64,000 bases of DNA from Beta vulgaris subsp. vulgaris (taxonomy: Eukaryota; Streptophyta; Magnoliopsida; Caryophyllales; Amaranthaceae). This document shows positions 12,424-22,133 of this stretch, piece by piece. Position numbers and translations under genes: made by a program. The notes beneath the pieces are model-generated. The model saw nothing but the letters and a program-made list of their open reading frames with translations, was not told the origin of the DNA and searched no databases. Position 1 is the stretch's first letter. Every line of letters starts with the position of its first letter. The stretch is from NCBI RefSeq assembly GCF_026745355.1, contig NC_079206.1, positions 6,283,044 to 6,347,043 on the forward strand. The letters run 5' to 3'.

Positions 12424-15280
12424 ATGTCACCCGATATAACCACCAACGATCTCCGCAACCGTGGCTCGTCATCGAGCCGAAACCTTCGTTTGTCTCGTAA
12501 GATATCGCCTACATCTTCGCCGTCGCCTCGGGATTCGCCCAAGAAATTAAAACAGCTGAGGCAGTCACCTAAGCCTGTACAAGTCATGAACAAATGTTAC
12601 TCCGAGCCTCTTATTTTTCAGCCGATCGGTGATGGTGATAGCCTCGTCGGAGGTTGCCGGAGTTTTGATTCCGGCGAAGGTGGGTGGTTAACACGGTTTC
12701 ATACGTTGGATGATGTTTTGTTGGGTACTTCTCAACTTGTTGACTCTCCTCTTAGTCGAATTAATGTGGTATGTACATGCCTCTGCTTTTTTTTTCCTCT
12801 GTTTTTTATGAAATTTATTTAATGATTGCATAAATTGAAGACTTTTTTTTATCCATATGAGCGAAGACAGTACAAGTGAAGGGGGTTCGAACCTGTAACC
12901 TATTTGTTCACAAATAAATCACAACACCTTAATATTAATTACTAGGCTAAGACATTCTTGGTGTATAAATTGAAGACTTGTTAATCATCACGATTTTAGT
13001 GGTTGTTAGCTGACTATTTTTTTTGAGTGAAAAACGGAAAGTTAGTTGAAGCAACATTTTTCTTTTAGGAATGAACGGAGTTATTTGACTTTATACTGAT
13101 TTTAGGGAAAAAAATGAAGTATGTCTTTATGTTTTTGCAAAATTGTATAACATGTCAATCTTATGATATTCAAAGTTAGGTGAGTTTTTGTAATATTTTC
13201 AAAAATATTAGGGTTATTTGTGATGTTTTTTTTGATGAGATAATTTTTTCGAGACAAAGCTTTGGTTTTGTATTTCGGAATTTTGTAAAAACTTCTCTTA
13301 TTTGTTGAGATAATGTTAGAAACTTTTTTTTTTTGGATTCGTCAGTGTCTATACATTATCCGAATATATTGGTGAATTATGCTCACTAAATGGTATTAAT
13401 ACACGTATATAATTCGTAGAAACTTGAATCACTTGATAGTTGAATACTAAGTAACAAATCTATTATGTTTTTTGGTATACCTTAAAGATAAGTGTAACTA
13501 AAAGTTTTTTTTACTCAAGATGCTGATTAGATAAAATGAGCATACATGTACAGAAAAATTTGGATACATCTAAGTCTAGATGTACATGCGAATGCCGCCT
13601 AAAATTAACTTTGTAGATAGTAAGCTAAGCAAGTTTCTTAAAGTTAAGAAACGCATCCTTTGATCCTTATTCCTTAATGCAAAAAGTGATCATTTTTGTG
13701 TACACGACATTTTATTTATATCAGCTACTAGTTAAAATTTGGTGAGTAAACGTGATAGATTTCCTTACTTTTGTTTGAAGAATGAACTTCTAAACTAATT
13801 AAATTTGGAGAACCATCAAAAGTCTTTACTACTAACTAGTAATCCCTTTTGTTTCCGTTTGAATCTCCATCATTTTTTGATTCCGGAGATCTCCCTTGGA
13901 TTTGATTGTTGAGGATATATGTGGGTCTAGGGAGAAGTTTGTTTATTTTATGATTTCGCAAGTTAAAAAGGTCGGAAACTTAATGGTGTGATTTTGCATA
14001 CTCTTCACCTTATACTTGTTGAACTTATTGGAACTTATTAGAACTTGCGCATATATTCCATCTTTGTGCAATATATATGACTAAGGGGTATTTGGATTGT
14101 AATGTTACAGGGGTATGAGAAAGATGCAAAAGTGGTGATTACAGTGACTGTGGAAGGGAGTCCAGGACCAATAAGGACCCTGGTTAAATTAGGGACAAGT
14201 GTGGAGGAAACAATCAAGTTAGTCGTTCGAAAATACGGAGAAGAAGGTCGAACTCCTTACCTTGACAAGGAAGCTTCTTCTTTTGATTTGCATGTTTCCT
14301 ACTTCAGCCTTCAAAGTAAGTTCTCATTAGTACTTTCTTAGGCTTCTTATTAAGCTACTTTCAGTTTGGTTGAAAAAATCTTATTGATGCATTTTATAGT
14401 GTATGTGTTATTGCATACACATTACATAACTAGGAATTTATTAGTTGGATAAAGGATCAGTTATAATTAGCTAGTAAAATAGTTTCAGCTAAGTGAAATC
14501 CAAGTAAAGTGAAGAAGACATTGTTTGATGGTTTCCAATTATGATTACAGAACTTAGCCAGGTGGCTGATGGTTGAGGCCCCAGGAATAGATTTATACTC
14601 TATCACGCCCCCTCACGCAAGAGCCCTTTAGGCTTGAAGTGTGGATGCAACACAGGTTGCCCTCATACCTGGCGCTAAATATTCCACCGAGAAAGGAGGG
14701 GTGGATGAGCTTCGAACCCGTGACCTTTTTGTCACGCTGGCTCTTGATACCATGTCAAAGGACCAACTCAACCAAAAGCTTAAGCTGATGGTTGAGGCCC
14801 CAGGATTAGTTTTATACTCTATCACTTATTAGTTGGATAAAGAAATTGAAATATGAGCATATTAGAGCAATATTGCAAGTGTTATCATAATTCTCTGAAA
14901 TTCATGTGTTAGTTAATTAAACAATTACTAACCTTGATGCAATATATTAAGGTTAATGACTAGATGGAAATATGGTAAAATCATGTATATATACAGGTTT
15001 GGACAGAACAGATGCAATTGGAGATGCAGGAAGTAGAAGTTTTTATCTTCGAAAAAGCGAGAAAATGTGCCATGACAGAAATAGTGCAGAAGCTACAACT
15101 ACTAGTCTTGATACTTCAGAAATTCAGCATGACGATGTGCCTAGAAGCATGCTTTCTCCGTCTAAACAACTAAGGCCACCTATCGCGGTTTTGCCTCCTT
15201 TTATTGCAGGAAAAATGAACAAATTTGAGCGAAGATTGCTAAGGGTGCTTAAAGTATTGGGCTGCCTAGATTCTAGATAA
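12424..15280 (+). CDS. At4g22758-like protein of unknown function (DUF7054-type), 3 exons
   Basis: Exons 12424-12768, 14111-14315 and 14997-15280 join in frame to 277 residues; both introns are GT-AG. The N-terminal ~90 residues are Ser/Arg/Pro-rich and probably disordered. A conserved block follows across exons 1-3: [20 protein letters not shown], then [20 protein letters not shown] and GSRSFYLRK. This block marks the family called uncharacterized protein At4g22758-like; the DUF7054 label is from memory. The C-terminus ends in a basic [18 protein letters not shown]. The start chosen is the first ATG in frame; an upstream GTG (12406) is not a credible plant start. Intron 1 holds a SINE (12845-12964) and intron 2 a TRIM element (14564-14824). 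The function is not known. Confidence 0.88.
12845..12964 (-). mobile_element. tRNA-derived SINE, copy 3, inside intron 1
   Basis: Shares box B (GGTTCGAACCC, minus strand) and tail with the copies at 10983 and 11840. It is flanked by a perfect 15-bp duplication ATAAATTGAAGACTT (12830-12844 and 12965-12979). It sits 76 bp past the exon 1 donor of the At4g22758-like gene, antisense to it, and leaves the splice sites untouched. Confidence 0.85.
14564..14824 (-). mobile_element. TRIM retroelement in intron 2, 3' LTR truncated
   Basis: Read on the minus strand: a 72-bp 5' LTR (14824-14753, TGATAGAG...TTTGACA), then a primer binding site TGGTATCAAGAGCC (14752-14739) resembling the tRNA-iMet-primed sequence, a short non-coding interior, a purine-rich tract (14618-14606), and a second LTR start at 14605. 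The second LTR matches the first for only 42 bp (to 14564) and then diverges. There is no coding capacity, as expected for a terminal-repeat retrotransposon in miniature. The GGTTCGAAG in the interior could be mistaken for a tRNA box B. Confidence 0.72.
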
Positions 15281-16474
15281 CCAAAACTTACCTTAACAAG
15301 TTATAAAAATCATAAGATGTAATATATTTCCCGCATATTAGTAGGGAGTTTACAGGTTATGGATAATGAAGAGATTCTGCTTCTATTGATCAGTATAATT
15401 AATGCTGGAGTCTTTAACATTTTTCGGCGTGGTCATTCATTTGTATGCAAGGAAAACAAATGGAGCAACTGCAAAAGCATTTTATCAGATGGTGCTAAAA
15501 ATCAAGAGGTTTGTGACTGCTGCTCATCATTGATTGGAATATTTTGTGCTGCAGATTATTGGTTAATAATATAGAGTACTTCATAAAAATAAATGGTGTA
15601 ATTTGCATTACGTTGATGCTTGAATCTATGTTAGCTACTTAGCTCAGTTTCTATAAGCTATACTATGGACAAAAGATGCATTAGCAAGTAGCAACATGTG
15701 TGTGTACCGTACCATTTATGATTTAAGAGGCAAATATTGTCTTGGGGATGGTTGAACTGCCTTCTTTTTATGATTTTATCTCTTACTTGATGTATATATC
15801 TATATTATATACATTTCTATGATAATGTTTCATGGAATTTCATCACGTGACACCTTTCACTTAATTAGTAATTACATGAAATTATCTATGTCATAATTTA
15901 TAGAGAAGCATTGTTGTTAAATCTCGATCCGGGTATTAAGATCCTATGATTATGAAAGACCTTGTTGATCTCAATTTTACATAGAATCTTAATTTTGTAG
16001 TATCTTTCGAGACCCAACTAAAAAGTTACATCACATGGTAGGATCTTAATACGATTCTACAATCATACAGTCACATTCCTTCATGAAATATTCATAAAGT
16101 ATTATTACATATTATCTTTCTCCTATTAAATTTTGGTAGCATGTCAGTTCAATCTCAAATTATTGAATTACTATCACTATTTGCTAATGAAATTAGTCAT
16201 TTTTAATATGTGCTAATTTTCAACAAGATTTTTTCATCAAATTCTAGTATAGTTATTTCTATTTTATCTAATTTGTATGATCTTAGAATCCGATCCCGCC
16301 AATTCAATTCCACCAATCTCTATAATTCAAAATAGAATTTCGATCCTGATAACGTTATTCACTAAGTCCACATTTCCTCACTATCATGCTGGCAAGTACC
16401 AGCCACCACTAGTCTCATTGTCTCCTGCCCCAATTCAAAACACCATGTGTGAAGTGCGATGATTATTATTACAA
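15281..16474. other. 3' flank and intergenic DNA
   Basis: Probably includes the 3' UTR of the At4g22758-like gene. The rest is AT-rich with no recognised feature. Confidence 0.4.
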
Positions 16475-16850
16475 ATGTATTATAGTGTGACATTTTCTAT
16501 ATCATGTGACATTATCATGTTAAAAAATACAGCAAAATACTATCATGTCAAAATACATTATATTATCTCAAAATACACTATATCATGTCAATACTCAATA
16601 TACATTATATCATGCAAAATACTCGTGCCAAAAAACTCAATAAAACACTATCATGTCAAAATACACTATATCATTTTAATATACACTATATTATTTCAAA
16701 ATGCACTATATCATTTAAAAATACACTATCAGGAGAAAGACGTTATCAGAGGAGAGAGAAAGAGTGAAAAACTGAACGCGGCAAAAATTTTAAAGTTGTA
16801 ATCATTACAACTCACGTGAGATGGATCGGGTGCACTGGGTTCATATTAGT
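16475..16850 (-). repeat. Fold-back minisatellite element, degenerate copy
   Basis: On the minus strand it starts ACTAATATGAACCCAGTGCA, followed by CGATCCATCTCACGTGAG, then irregular repeats of ATGATATAGTGTATTTTGA. The same head and repeat core occur on the plus strand at 19757-20305, so this is a second, older, inverted copy of that element. Its distal end is not clear. Confidence 0.6.
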
Positions 16851-17862
16851 TTTTTATTCAGGTTTTTCCCTTCAATATATTTTGTCAAAAAACAACTAAA
16901 AATAGATGCTTTTTTTTATATATTTTTTACACATTTTAAATCGGAATTTGCATATTTTACACATTATTTATTTCAATAAAATATGTGACAACTATGTAAA
17001 TAAATATACTTGTAAGCACATTATTTTAGTTGTTCTTTAAATACCTAAAAGAGTTTGCACAAATTTACGAATTTCCTTAATTTTCTTGCTTTATTCATCC
17101 TTTTTCTTCTGCTTGACATATGATTTTGACAGAAACTCTAATATTATGTTCCGTTCAACTTATTTTGTTTTATCTTATCTTATTTTATCTGATCAGATCT
17201 TATCTGATCTTCTTTTATCTAATCTTATAAAATCTTATATAAGTTAAAATAAAATGAACATAACGGACCCTAAGATATAATATACCTAAGTATTTCATAC
17301 GTAAAAATACTACTCCATTAACCAAAAAATAATATTTATCAAAACTGTTTAGTCAATAGATACTTGCAGCCCACAGATGCACATATATAGTAATAAGAAT
17401 AGTAGATGACCTTTCGCAACAAATGTAGAGCTCAAAATTATCTAACACCAAAGACGTATTTCCAGATATCCAATAATTGGATTAAATTATGGCAATAACT
17501 CATAATCGATGGCGTATACCATATAATTAATCTATAATTTCCAATCAGTCTAGTTCACTTCACTCACGTCCACCAAAAATCTAATCAAATCATCGATAAA
17601 CTTTCATAATCTGATCATAATATTCCATATGCAATGCAAGAAATTGATATCTATTCATATAATAATTTGTTTTTCCTTATTTAGATGTAGCCACTATAAT
17701 TATTAAAATCTTAATTAGCCTTTTATTTTTTAAAATTACTTGTCTATTGATTTATTGAACCTTAAAAAAAAATGGAGAGCAGATCATATTCTTCCCATTA
17801 GAATATTGTTCTTTTATTTCTTTATTTTTATTCTAAGAAAATTTGACCTTAACAGCATCAAC
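16851..17862. other. AT-rich intergenic DNA
   Basis: No gene. At 17148-17272 a segment with weakly complementary ends (ttccgttcaacttatttt / aaaataaaatgaacataacgg) may be a decayed MITE, but no clear target duplication could be set. Confidence 0.35.
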
Positions 17863-18403
17863 TATCACTAGGGGAAAAAAAAGGAAGGGCTGCGCAGGAA
17901 GGGCTGCGCTTTTTCTATAAGCGCAGCCCTACTAGTGAAGAGCTGCGCTTTGCTTCAAAAGCGCAGCCCTACATAACAGAAGGGCTGCGCTTTTTCTAAA
18001 AAGCGCAGCCCTTCACTTAGTAGGGCTGCGCTTTTAAAAAAAGCGCAGCCCTTCCCACAATAAGAAGGGCTGCGCTTGTCTAAAAAACGCAGCCCTTGTA
18101 AAGAAGGGCTGCGTTTTTTAGACAAGCGCAGCCCTTTATGGGCTTTTTTTTTTTATTTGAAAAGAAGTGGCATTTTGGACTTGTAAAATAATAAGCGGGC
18201 GGGCTACTAGGGTTATTCTCACACCCTCATTCTCTCTTCTCTCTCATACGCCCCTCTCTCTCACCCTCCCTCTTCTCTCTCACGGCCGTTCGTCTCGCAG
18301 TTAGTCTCTCATACTTACCGCCGTTCGTCTCTCATATCGCCTTCAACCGTTCGTCGCCGTTCAACTTCTCTCGCCGTTCGTCATACCCTCTCTCTCCTCT
18401 CTC

Positions 18404-18520
18404 GCCGTTCGTCTCGCTCCTCACCACCGTCGCCGTTCGTCTCGCTCCTCACCACCGTCGCTGTTCGTCTCGCTCCTCACCACCGTCGCCGTTCGTCTCG
18501 CTCCTCACCATCGTCGTTGA
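18404..18520 (+). repeat. 28-bp tandem repeat inside the CACTA element
   Basis: About four copies of a 28-bp unit built on GCCGTTCGTCTCGCTCCTCA-CCACCGTC, within a CT-rich stretch that reads like the 5' leader of a captured gene. The copies differ by single substitutions. Confidence 0.75.
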
Positions 18521-18881
18521 CCTGCGCCGCGCGCAACTTCTCCCGTTCGCCGTTGTCTTCGTCAGATCTGTAATTTTAGGTTTTTTTTTTCATTTTTGTT
18601 TATTTTCGTTTAATTCTCATTTTTTGTTCATTTTTCGTTCCTTTTTTTTCTATTTGTTCGTTCATTAGCAGCAATTTCAGATCTATAATTTTAGGGGTTT
18701 TTTTCATTTTCGTTTATTTTCGTTTATTTTTTGTTCATTTTTTTCATTTTCGTTCCTTTTCGGGTTTTTTTTCAGGATATTAATTTCTGTTTTTTGGTTT
18801 ATATTCATTTCTTTTTGTGTAGTTACTCTGTAATTTTTTGTATTCTAATGTAGTTGGTCAATTTTTTTGTATTCTGATGTA

Positions 18882-19140
18882 CTTCCTCCGTTTCTAAATA
18901 AGTGCAACATTTCTTCTTTTCACGTTTGCCAATGCATTATTTTAACCATTAATATCTTCAATTATCAATAACTAAAAATTATAAAAAGTTGATATTAAAA
19001 AAAATCACATTCAGACGAATCTAACAAGATCCCACATGACTATGTTTTTCCTAAAATGTAAATCACCAAAGCTAATTAAAGTTTAAACTGTGAATAGTAA
19101 ATACTATGCAAATATTGCACTTATTTTGAAACGGAGGAAG
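18882..19140. mobile_element. Stowaway MITE nested in the CACTA element
   Basis: 259 bp with terminal inverted repeats CTTCCTCCGTTTCTAAATAA / ...TTATTTTGAAACGGAGGAAG and flanking TA on both sides (18880-18881, 19141-19142). The CTCCCTCCGT-type ends and TA duplication define Stowaway (Tc1/mariner). It is younger than its CACTA host. Confidence 0.88.
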
Positions 19141-19475
19141 TAGTTGGTTTGTATTCATTTCTTTTTGTTACTCATTTTTTTCGTTTGTATTAATTTTTGT
19201 TAATTTTTTGTATTCTGATGTAGTTAGGTAAAAAAAATTTGTGTTCATTTCTTTTTGTAATGAATTGTGTTTGTATCTTGTACAAATGTATTAGTGTTAT
19301 GCACTTCGGTTTACCTTGGTTAATGAAATATCATATATTTTCTGATTCATATCTCCTTCTTTGAGATAGTTTATGTGACAGATGAAGTTGTGACAAAGTT
19401 CTGGTTTCTTGTTATCACATTAACATTGTCAGATCTTTAATATCAAATTTTATGTTTTTTTAGTAAAAAATGTCG

Positions 19476-19506
<31 letters not shown>

Positions 19507-19756
19507 GGTAGGAAGGGCTGCGCTTTTTCCTAAAAAGCGCAGCCCTTCAAGCTTGGAAGGGCTGCGCTTTTTAGGTAAAAGCGCAGCCCTTCTATGCTTG
19601 AAGGGCTGCGCTTTACAAGCGCAGCCCTACTTAAAAAGTGAAGGGCTGCGCTTAAAAAGCGCAGCCCTACAGGTCATTTTCAGCGCAGCCCTTCTTCATT
19701 TTTCCCCTAGTGTATGGTTTATGTGTAGCCAACAACATGACCTTAAAGGCTTATAA

Positions 19757-20305
19757 AAAAAACTAATATGAACCCGGTGCACACTAATTAGTGTGCACTC
19801 GATCCATATCACGTGAGTTTATGATAGTGTATATTGATATGATATAGTGTATGTTAAGATGATATAGTGTATGTTACAGTGATATAGTGTATGTTACAGT
19901 GATATAGTGTATGTTAAAATGATAAAGTGTATATTAAAATGATATAGTGTATGTTACAATGATATAGTGTATGTTAAAGTGATATAGTGTATGTTAAAGT
20001 GATATAGTGTGTGTTAAAATGATATAGTCTATGTTACAATGATATAGTCTATGTTACAATGATATAGTGTATGTTAAAGTGATATAGTGTGTGTTAAAGT
20101 GATATAGTATGTGTTAAAATGATATAGTGTATGTTAAAGTAATATAGTGTATGTTAAAAGTGATATAGTGTATGTTAAAGTGATATAGGGTGTGTTAAAG
20201 TGATATAGTGTATGTTATAATGATATAGTGTATGTTAAAGTGATATAACGGGTCACGTGCCTGGACCTGGTCCACACTATTTTTAGTGTGAACCGGGTCC
20301 ACGTA
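19757..20305 (+). repeat. Fold-back element with 20-bp minisatellite core
   Basis: The core (about 19815-20250) is some 21 copies of a 20-bp unit, GATATAGTGTATGTTAAAGT, with point variants. The left head holds a perfect 22-bp palindrome (19774-19795), then CGATCC and TCACGTGAG. The right end (20250-20305) holds a hairpin of CCACACTA / TAGTGTGaACC and CACGTG. Left and right ends are imperfect inverse images (AACCCGGT.CACACTA...AGTGTG). A degenerate inverted copy lies at 16475-16850. No protein is encoded. Confidence 0.75.
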
Positions 20306-20990
20306 AGTCGGATTGAAAGGCTTAAACGAATACAACCTACATCATGAACTATAAACTTGTATGCGAGAAATAACATAAATGACATTAGAGGTGAAATAAA
20401 AAATATATTGTATTCTTTAATTTCTTTTATTTCTTGCACTCAAACTCATATAGCTTATAGAATATGCAGAATTGTGATCAATCAAATATTGCAAAGTCCG
20501 GGTATTTATACCGATCCGAATTGGACCATAACGGAATTTCGATTTACACCAACATTGTAATATCAGATTGGGGAGGAAGATCAGAATATACATTTCCTTT
20601 ATGTCATTTATTGCAACCAAACTCATAATTCATGTTGTGGGCTACCCCAAGCTCATAGTTCATAATGTTGGCTACATCCACTTAAGGTCAAGTCATTGAT
20701 TGCACCTAAGCCACAGTTGGTGTTGTTGAAGTTATATTTGCCTTTTTTTTTATCATTGTTAACATAGTTTTGTGGAATATAAAGCAAAATAATAGATACA
20801 TATATTAGTGAACAATTCATTTATGTATAAATCTTAATTATAGTTTAATTATAAAATCAACTTAACGAACATTGTGGATCTAACATTTAAATAGTTCAAA
20901 TTACACAAGTTATATATATATATGGTGGTCATGGTAAAATTGTCATGAGAAAATGGTATTCCTAAAGTTTCGTCCCTCAATGCAAGGTTC
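20306..20990. other. AT-rich intergenic DNA
   Basis: No gene or recognised element. Confidence 0.4.
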
Positions 20991-20992
20991 TA

Positions 20993-21246
20993 TTCCCTCC
21001 ATCTCAAAATATAGTTTCCATTTCTATTATGGGAATCAAATTTAAAAACTTTGACCAAATAATCTTATTAATGTATACAAAAAAAATATTCATGAGGGGT
21101 CTTGTTAGATTCGTCTCAATGTGTAAATTCGTAATATCAACTTTTTATATTTTTTACTAATAAGAAATAGAAGATATTATAAGTCAAAGGTACGTCTTAG
21201 AGACTATGCAAAATGAAATGGGAACTATATTTTGAGACGAAGGGAG
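20993..21246. mobile_element. Stowaway MITE
   Basis: 254 bp with inverted ends TTCCCTCCATCTCAAAATAT / ATATTTTGAGACGAAGGGAG, flanked by TA (20991-20992, 21247-21248). It lies 4 bp from the Helitron that starts at 21251. Confidence 0.85.
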
Positions 21247-21250
21247 TACA

Positions 21251-21767
21251 TCTCTATTATATAAGCCAAGGGAGGAGGTGTGGTGTCCTATTTTGAAGTG
21301 ACTAAAATACCCTTAATGATCTAATTAATGAAATGAAAAAAATTACAAAAGCAAATCATTTAAAAATTCTCATTCCAACTTGCCATTTAAAACAACTTTA
21401 AAATGGATATGCATCAAATACTTCAATCAAAAATTAAATGGACAAAATATTTATACCTTATAAAAAAAATGGCATACATAACGTGCACATGAAAAGTCTG
21501 AACATTCACTACCTTTGATATTCTTTAATTCAGTTAACCAACTCATTATTTTTGTTCTTCTGTTCAATATTCATTCACAAAAAATTAATGTTAACAGTCA
21601 CTCACAACCTTTTTATTTTTTTACATTAGCGAATTAATATATCTAAATTCATCTAACGGTTGAATTTTTCCAATTTAAGTTTAATCATAAATAAAGTACG
21701 AATGGAGTATCTAATAGAATAACAAAATTTGAAATTAACGCACGCATCGCGTGCATATGAAGGCTAG
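21251..21767 (+). mobile_element. Helitron, non-autonomous (family 1, copy B)
   Basis: Starts TCTCTATTATATAAGCCAAG after host A. It ends with hairpin GCACGC-atc-GCGTGC (21740-21754), a 9-nt gap and CTAG (21764-21767) before host T. Both ends match the copy at 236-993, including the shared GTGTCCT.TTTTGAA block near the 5' end. Confidence 0.83.
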
Positions 21768-22133
21768 TTTTTCTATATGTAATCACGGAGCATGCTCGTT
21801 TCAAGCAAAAGTTTTTCAGCAAAGCCCATTTTGGGCTAGGCTAAGCAGACTTTTTTCGCCTAAAATTGGGTCGGGTCGGCCCCAAACGTGAGCCAAAAAT
21901 ATTATCGAAAATCCGCTTATTTTCGGGTAGGACCCTAGTTGATCATCCCTACATTCTTCCCCCCCCCCCCCCCTCCAAAAGAACACCAGTGCCTACGTGT
22001 CAAAAAAAGGCAGCATCCACGTAGGTAACTCCAAATCCACAAAAAAAACAAACACACACCCAGAATTTCCCTCCATTTCGTCTCCCCTTCCCTCAACCGT
22101 CACCTTCCTTCTCTCTCATCCTTCGGCTGCACA
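21768..22133. other. Photolyase promoter region and leader
   Basis: 21780-21950 is an old dispersed repeat rich in GGGTCGGG, shared with 7.2-7.4 kb. A C-run lies at 21960-21973. The CT-rich stretch 22060-22133 (CATTTCGTCTCCCCTTCCCT and similar) is a plausible 5' leader ending at the photolyase ATG. Confidence 0.5.

Larger units (their letters stand above)
17866..19712. mobile_element. Non-autonomous CACTA (En/Spm) transposon
   Basis: The ends are CACTAGGGGAAAAA and its exact complement TTTTTCCCCTAGTG, flanked by the 3-bp duplication TAT (17863-17865, 19713-19715). Both subterminal regions (17881-18137, 19511-19695) carry dense direct and inverted copies of AAGGGCTGCGCTTTT, the kind of array that binds the transposase in En/Spm elements. 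No transposase is encoded. The interior (18190-18570) looks like a gene leader: CT-rich, with short tandem repeats, then CAGATCTGTAATTTTAGG and T-rich intron-like DNA. A Stowaway MITE is nested at 18882-19140. Confidence 0.92.

Noticed and set aside
14701..14752. A tRNA gene near 14.7 kb suggested by GGTTCGAAG on the minus strand
   Set aside because: The sequence fits a retroelement primer site and interior; no cloverleaf can be drawn.
14641..14832. Open frames on both strands around 14.63-14.83 kb
   Set aside because: They lie inside the TRIM element and its primer-site region; the peptides are read-through of a non-coding retroelement.
17881..18137. CRISPR-like array of GCGCAGCCCTT repeats
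   Set aside because: The repeats alternate in orientation and lie inside CACTA termini with matching TIRs and a TAT duplication; this is a plant transposon.
19815..20250. Centromeric or telomeric satellite
   Set aside because: The unit is 20 bp and the array only ~435 bp; it does not match the plant telomere repeat and is bounded by element-like ends.
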